From assembly GCA_000827495.1 (NCBI GenBank), contig KN817520.1, positions 663,700-727,699 of the forward strand: 64,000 nt of DNA. Reading direction: 5' to 3'. The notes under the pieces are model-generated. The model did not search any database. It was not told the origin of the DNA and saw nothing but the letters and a program-made list of their open reading frames with translations. The position numbers were made by a program, and so were the translations under genes. The stretch comes from Hypholoma sublateritium FD-334 SS-4 (taxonomy: Eukaryota; Basidiomycota; Agaricomycetes; Agaricales; Strophariaceae). Shown here one piece after another: positions 58,292 to 64,000 of the stretch (position 1 is the stretch's first letter; each line of letters begins with the position of its first letter).

Positions 58292-61200
58292 TTAGGCACC
58301 CGCTAGCTTATTCTTCCGTCTGCGGGCCCTTTCAAGGGGAGTCAGATCGTCGTCCACGGTGATCGCTATTGGATGCGAAGTCAGAAGTGGAGGGAGAGGG
58401 TGAGATCATAACTCACACGACACCGAGCCATCCATAGAAAGATCACCGTCTACAGAGTTGTTGCCTACTTCTTCCTCCGCAAAGAGTTTAGGAAGGATTG
58501 AGCGGCGGCGCTAGAAAGTCCACACTTTAGCAGTGCAGCAATGAGATTCAGAAGAAATTACATACCTTATGATGGCCAGCCACATTGGTATGTTCCAAAT
58601 CAATAAGGAAATTCGTTTCGTCCACTTGGGTTCTTTGTTCGATGCACTCGACAACCCATCCGATACCCACGACAAACGGCTTAGGATCGCGAAGGAGTCT
58701 AGATCCCATGTTAGGTTTAAGAATCTATGGAGAACAGATAAGGCTCACTTATATCGAGTGATGGTGCTCGGCATCCCGTTCTTGAACACTATATGCGTAC
58801 AGGTTTGGCCAACCCTAGTCAAAACCTGGAACAGAATGAGGTCAGCTGTGAAACTGATGAATCCGGAAAGGGAACTGCTCACCCGAGCGCCGATGCCTTC
58901 CAGCATCTCCACAAACAGCGACCCAGCTTCCTCCCCGTCCTCCGATTTCACGTCCACGAAGATGACGCAGTCTTTGAGTATCTTCTTAGCTGGGTTCACC
59001 GGTTCGGCAGCGGCAGCAGCTTTCTTGCCCGCCGAACTGGGCCCGTCGCTGCCCACCTTCGGCGCTGCGTTAGCGATGCGCGCGCTGCTCCTTTTCGCGC
59101 CGGTAGGGCCCGCGAGCGAGGGAGACCCACTTGCACTCGAACCGGACCCGCTGCCCAGATTCGCGTTCACGCGACTGCCCATGGGCGGCGTGGCTGGCGG
59201 GCCCATTGTCCCACGAACACCCGCGACCGCAGGCGGGGGCGGCAGCGCACTCAAAGAATGCGAAAGGTCGCGCGATAGCATCGATACGCGCCGTGACGAA
59301 TGCACCGGCCGGTGGCTAGCCTCCTTCTCTTTGCCCTTCTCCGGGCCCTGGGCAAGCAGGTTGGCGAGCAGCGCTGTCGCCGAGCCGCCGTTGACGATAG
59401 CGTTGAAGATTTTTCCACCGTCCTCATCACCCTCCGCCGTATCGTCGTCAGCCTCTTCCCCTTCGGCCGCCTCCCGCATGCTCACGTCGCCACCTCGCTC
59501 GCCGCCACCTTTGACCGGGCTACCGATGACGACGGGTAGTGTGGTCTTTTTACTGACCGTCCGCCGCACACCACCGCCAAATATAGAAGGTCTTCCGCCG
59601 AACGCGCCCATCCGGCGAGCACCCGCATCTGGCTTGGACGCACCGCCCTTGTTTGCCTTGTTTGCCATGAACATCGACAACGGTTTCTGCACCAGCTTCG
59701 TGCTAGTGCCGGCGGACGGTCCTGCCTTGCTGGAGGAAGCGGCGGCATTACTTGATAGCTTGAATGCACTCGATCCGAGAGTCGTAGCGCGCTGCACCCC
59801 GCCACCAGCCTTGCTTCCGAGGCCTATGGAGGTGCGCCCTATGGTCACGTCATCCTTGCTTCTGACGGGGGGGCGCACGATGTCGTCGTCTCCCAGCGTG
59901 TCGCGATTGAAGCCCATGCTAGTATTCGGTCGCGACGGCGCTGGCATGCGCAATTTCTCCAATGCATTTGATAATGTAGACAAAGATGAATTAGGTGCAG
60001 TATGGAGTGAGCTTGAGGAAAACGTGCGAGCAGCGCTCCCAGCTGAGATACGCATCAGCGAAAATCGAAGTCAAGTAAGCACTGAAATTTACCTGCAAGT
60101 TTCATAGCGAAGAAAGTGGATCGCGCAATCTTAGTGGGCGATGGACTGGGAGGCTGTCCTGACTTCGTCGGGGTCGAATTTACGGATAATACATCGTCAT
60201 CGACAACCATAGTTTGCCCTTCTGATCTAGAAATCCTGGGAGACGATTTGGCTGGACTAATTCTCATCGGCGATCCCGTGGGCAAAGGCTTTTCCTTGGC
60301 CTCGTCTACAGCCATAGCGTCACCCTCAACGTCGCCTGAGCTTTCAGCGGGAGCTGTGCGTTTCCTCAGAGAACCAGACGCAACGCGTTTGTTCGTTGCG
60401 GGTGGGGGTCGGACACTGGGCAGTTTCTTGCTCGAAGGGTTGGCTGGAATTTCCAGGCGGATTAGTGGTGGGATCGGGGAAGATACTATATGCTGTATGC
60501 GTACCTAATTTTGAGCCCTCCGCCTCGGTGTTCTTTTTGGTCGAGGCACTCCGTGTAACTCTAACTGGGATCGGGATAGACGGGGCTTGCCTCTTCTTGC
60601 CCAAAGACGCTTTGTTCTTTCCTGCTCGGGACAGAGGCCGAGGTTCTGTTGTTTCCGGCAGTCCTTCATCATCATCTTGGGGTTCCTCTGCTCGGACATC
60701 CACATGTGCGCCACTTTCCAGGACAGGAGGTTCAACTTCAGTGCTGACCGCGGGTGCAGAGGTTAACAATGACTGAGCCGCGGTGTCGTCCGTTTGACGG
60801 GATATTTCTGTATCATCCGACTGTGGGCTTGTGAGAGGAGGTGTGATCACCGTTTCTGGTGCTTTATGAAGACCATCATCTCCTGTCTTTGGCAAGTCCT
60901 GGTCCAAAAGAACTTCACCCGCATCCATGTGCAGAGGTACATCATCAACTTCGTCTGCAACCAAAGCTGCTGCCACAGCTATCGGGCCAACAACTGCTTC
61001 AACTTCAGCTTCGGCGCCAATCGAAGGTCCTGCGATATCAACATGGTTCCCGTCGCCGTCAACTTTAGATTCAGGATCTGTCTCTTCAAGGCGTTCCTCG
61101 TCCTCGTAGTCGGGGGGTAAAGCGATGGTAAATGGTGCGTCGGCTGGCCGTTTCTCCCGTTTACGCATTCTCTCCTTCAGTTTCAGTTTTGGTTTGGACG

Positions 61201-62844
61201 ACGACCCCGTGGAAGCAGCAGCCTTAGGCTTGCCAAGGGGGGTGAAGACAATCGGAGGCGCTGGCATCACTTTCATAGTCTTATTAGCGACCTTCTTCTC
61301 CGCCTCGAGCTTGGCTCGGTTCTCGAACGGCTTTTTCATCATCATGACAAATGCATCCTTGGGTGCTGTTCCGGATGTTTTGCTTCCAGTCGCCACTGGA
61401 GCCGTGCTCTTGGTCGTGGCAGTAGGCTTCTTCAACATCGAAGGCGCCTGCGGAGCCATCGTCGACGTTCGCGAGGCCATAGTTAAAGGGACGGCGGGAG
61501 GTGCCATAGATGGCCGAGGAAGGCGGCTCTTGGATATCGAGGGGGCAATTGTCGCTTGAGACTTGGGAAGCTCTGAGGGAGGGACGAGCTAGGTAGACAG
61601 AAAGAAATCAGCACAAGCAAGGCCGGTTTGAAATGCCGGTGACTTACCTCCTTCATAGGTTCGAATCCCCAGCCCGTTGCATCGCGCTCTTCGGCATCTG
61701 TGCTTGTCAGCAACTTCGTAGGCATAGGCGTGTCAGGCAGAGGCGTCAAAGGCGACATGGGAATTAGTTTGTTGAGTGTATGAGGTGCCGGGGTAGCAAG
61801 TGCTTTGAGATTTGCGGTGCGACTTGTTGGATTTAGATATGTAGGAGGTGAAGCTGGGATAATTTCGCCAATTGGAGGCGGAGGAGGCGAGGTATTGACT
61901 TGTCTCGGGGGAGGAGAAGCTGGAGCCATTTCTCCTGTTGATGGGGAAGCTGGGATAACCTCTCCGGAAGAGCTCGAGGACTGGATTCGCTTCCGGTCTG
62001 AAGGGGTCCCAGGCGTATCTGAAATGACCGCTTCCTTCCCTGACCATTCTACATCCATGCTTGCTTCATGAAGCGGACGCGCGTTTAGAGCTGGCGTCGA
62101 CGCTTCTGGCATATCGATTTCATTCACATTCATGGAGCCATTGTCTGGAATAGTAAACAACCTGGAGCTGGAAGAGATGAGGCGTAGCTTCGTTTCCCTA
62201 TCTTTCGAAGGCGACCGCGAAGGAGATCTTCTCCTTTTAGGAGAGCGCGGTGGATTTCTAAAGTCGATCCGAGGTATGTCGTTGGCATTTAGGAATACAG
62301 GCACTGACTGGGCTCTTGCTTTCGTCGGAGAGGTAGGACCAGGGGAGAATGTGGTAGGAGGTGGACTAACGCTAACCACGGAGGCTGGTTTTTTGGCCTT
62401 GCTGGTAGGTTTCTTGCGAGCTGACCGATGCCCCACAATTATTTTGGAATCTGAATGAGTTCTGGAATGACCTGCAGGTGGACGCTGCCCATCCTCATTG
62501 CTCTCGTACCCGTCCCATGTTCTCCCACTCCGTTTGACACGCTTCAGTTCCCGACCTTCTGAGGGAGAGTTTGGTGGATGATATCCGTTGTGAGTTGGAG
62601 GAGAAGCTGAACGCTTGGGATTGTTCATAATCTTCGTGGACGGCTGCGGCTTGCCTGGAGACAGGAGCAACTCGTCTTCATCGCTCTCTCCCGCGGCATT
62701 GCCGGATGCGGGGGTGATTTGCTTCCGTAATGCGTTCCTCGCACTCTTGAGTGGAGACTCTGAACAGTCAGGGATGACGAAGACGTCCTTGTCGGCGATG
62801 GCTTGGGACCGGGTTCGTCTTTCGGAAACAGTGGCTTCAGCCAT
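58292..62844 (-). CDS. Microcephalin-like protein with C-terminal BRCT domain
   Basis: Eight exons (62844-61648, 61588-60505, 60443-60093, 60042-58883, 58825-58750/49, 58698-58566, 58510-58417, 58365-58292) give 1389 residues. Roughly the first 1190 are disordered, rich in Ser, Pro, Lys and SP/TP sites, with basic nuclear-localisation-like runs (RSPKRRRSPSRSPSKDRE, KLKLKERMRKREKRPA). The BRCT domain near the C-terminus reads KKILKDCVIFVDVKSEDGEE, FVEMLEGIGARVLTRVGQ, THIVFKNGMPSTITRY, then FVVGIGWVVECIEQRTQVD with the conserved Trp. The phrase THIVFKNG-x-ST and the closing WVVEC resemble the N-terminal BRCT of MCPH1, here moved to the C-terminal end. Likely nuclear, in DNA-damage or cell-cycle control by phosphopeptide binding (inference). 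Exon 5 ends at 58749. A 512-codon plus-strand frame across it is a shadow. Confidence 0.82.
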
Positions 62845-63169
62845 GGACCTGCGTTAGACGCGTGGGTATCGGTGAGCAAACGACCCCCAAGGATTGCGTG
62901 GTTAGGCTAACGTACCCTACTTCTCTGATGAAATAGAACCGGGACAGCGAGCACTTGGGTATAGTTGGTTACAAGACGTGAAAGAAGCGGTTAGTTCTAA
63001 GCTCAGGGTTAGAGTTACGCGACATGGTTGAAAACATTTCCTGCATCACGTGCGCGTAATCCTGTATACGGTGCCACCACTTGGCATTCGGCCTTAACTT
63101 GGAATTTCAAAAACTGTAGCAGCCGCTGGTCGCTTGACACCAATTCGACACCGAGCTCGGTGTCCTGCA
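62845..63169. promoter_or_regulatory. Shared divergent promoter of the BRCT and NAD kinase genes
   Basis: 325 bp between two divergent starts. No individual element is identified with confidence. Confidence 0.35.
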
Positions 63170-64000
63170 ATGTTCGCTTCTTTCCGTCGCTCTCTTGTTT
63201 CTTGGAAGCCTCAGTCAAGGTTTCCGAGCAAACACATCCCTGTATCCCTGCCAAAGGTCACAGCCCGGTCGCCAACGGGAAGAGTTTACTCGACAGAGCT
63301 CCCTGCTCAAGCTACATCAACGTTCGTTCTGAGCCAAGCCAAACCTTCGAGGATGAAAATTTAACGTGTGTCCATGAACAGCCTTCGATATGTCGAGAAA
63401 CCCCCCAAGCACATTCTCATTGTCAACAAACTACGCACACAGCCCGTGATCATGGCCATCGACGCGTTTCTAGAGTATGTCTTGAATATGTAAAGTACAT
63501 CTCCTGGCTGACTGCTCCATGTGCAGACATGTACATTCACTATATCCGGGGGTTCGTGTATTTCACGAGGACAGGGAAGACATACCACACGGAGCTGAGA
63601 TTTGGAGGCCAGGTGCGTCATATCACCATTTGTCTTAGACGAAGGTTAAAGGTCCCTCCCCAGCTAGCCCTGAGAAAATAGACCTGGTCGTTACACTAGG
63701 TGGTGATGGAACTATTCTTCATGCATCGTCGCTTTTCAGTGCTGGTGCAGTACCACCAGTGCTCAGCTTTTCAATGGGAACCTTGGGATTTCTACTACCA
63801 TTCCGTAAGTGAATTCCTACGGAGCTATCAAAAATCCATTTTTACGAACTCACCGCCTGCTATAGATATTGACGATTTCGACAAAGCTCTGGAAAGCGTT
63901 TTCACTGGCAAGGCTACAATTCTCAACAGAATGCGCCTAGCATGCACATTCTATAATAAAGACCTAGAGAAGAAAACCAAGGATGGGGATGGTCAGCAGA
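63170..64000 (+). CDS. NAD kinase, probably mitochondrial (partial, runs off right edge)
   Basis: Exons 63170-63321, 63382-63474, 63527-63612, 63652-63804 and 63866 to the window end. The N-terminus ([20 protein letters not shown] ... RVYSTELP) is basic, Ser-rich and acid-free with an R-x-Y-S cleavage-like site, as in a mitochondrial presequence. The kinase domain begins [20 protein letters not shown], continues with [17 protein letters not shown], the diagnostic GGDGT loop in [20 protein letters not shown], and [16 protein letters not shown], then [25 protein letters not shown] binds ATP and NAD in the family; the enzyme makes NADP+. The mitochondrial yeast counterpart is Pos5. The acceptor before exon 4 (TTAAAG) is weak, but the nearer AGs would cause a stop. 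The remaining C-terminal half lies outside. Confidence 0.87.

Noticed and set aside
58569..60107. 512-codon plus-strand open frame
   Set aside because: It is the antisense shadow of the microcephalin-like gene, whose minus-strand exons join in frame into a BRCT domain. The plus frame has no recognisable motif.
61660..61680. tRNA-like B box (GGTTCGAATCC)
   Set aside because: It is the reverse of coding sequence for WGFEPMKE in the BRCT gene. No A box or cloverleaf fits.

Overview
The window looks like nuclear DNA of a mushroom-forming basidiomycete (Agaricomycetes-type). Genes are cut by many short introns (about 45-65 bp, GT-AG). Whole domains appear only when exons separated by those introns are joined. 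F-box families typical of these fungi are present, and intergenic distances are mostly 0.3-1.6 kb. No bacterial, viral or organellar gene and no intact transposon was seen. I rebuilt exon chains by eye from splice signals, frame and conserved residues; gene ends are those of the predicted CDS, introns included.

Layout: the left edge holds the start of a probable mitochondrial protein (minus, off the edge), then about 2.8 kb of gene-poor DNA with a decayed kinase-like relic. From 3.0 to 18.6 kb lie a TmpA-like membrane protein (+), mitochondrial-type oligoribonuclease REX2 (-), a PTAR1-like prenyltransferase-alpha repeat protein (+), the ERAD scaffold HRD3/SEL1L (+), a DEK_C+SWIB protein (+), a C2H2 zinc-finger protein (-) and an aldo-keto reductase (-). 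From 20 to 30 kb lie an F-box-like protein (+), an ankyrin-type repeat protein (-), a broken gene (-), a small coiled-coil protein (-), a D-2-hydroxyacid dehydrogenase (-) and a GT49 (LARGE-like) glycosyltransferase (-). From 30 to 36 kb lie three tandem F-box genes (+); the first two are recent duplicates that also share upstream sequence.

From 37.5 to 44.5 kb, in GC-rich DNA, come a 1204-residue Wee1 kinase (+) and a homeodomain transcription factor (+). A 4.8 kb interval without a recognisable gene follows, rich in microsatellites and carrying three copies of a TTCATTAGCG motif. From 49 to 64 kb come a MoCF/CinA-type protein (-), a large acidic plus coiled-coil protein (+), a GT17 N-acetylglucosaminyltransferase (+), a microcephalin-like BRCT protein (-) and, off the right edge, a mitochondrial-type NAD kinase (+).

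The genes do not form one pathway. Loose themes are secretory-pathway glycosylation and quality control (HRD3, GT49, GT17), mitochondrial upkeep (REX2, NAD kinase, left-edge gene) and cell cycle or chromatin (Wee1, microcephalin-like, SWIB). The most novel item is an apparent undescribed family: the small coiled-coil gene at 24.8-25.8 kb and the C-terminal third of the acidic gene at 51.8-55.0 kb share residues, order of parts and one intron at the same position and phase.
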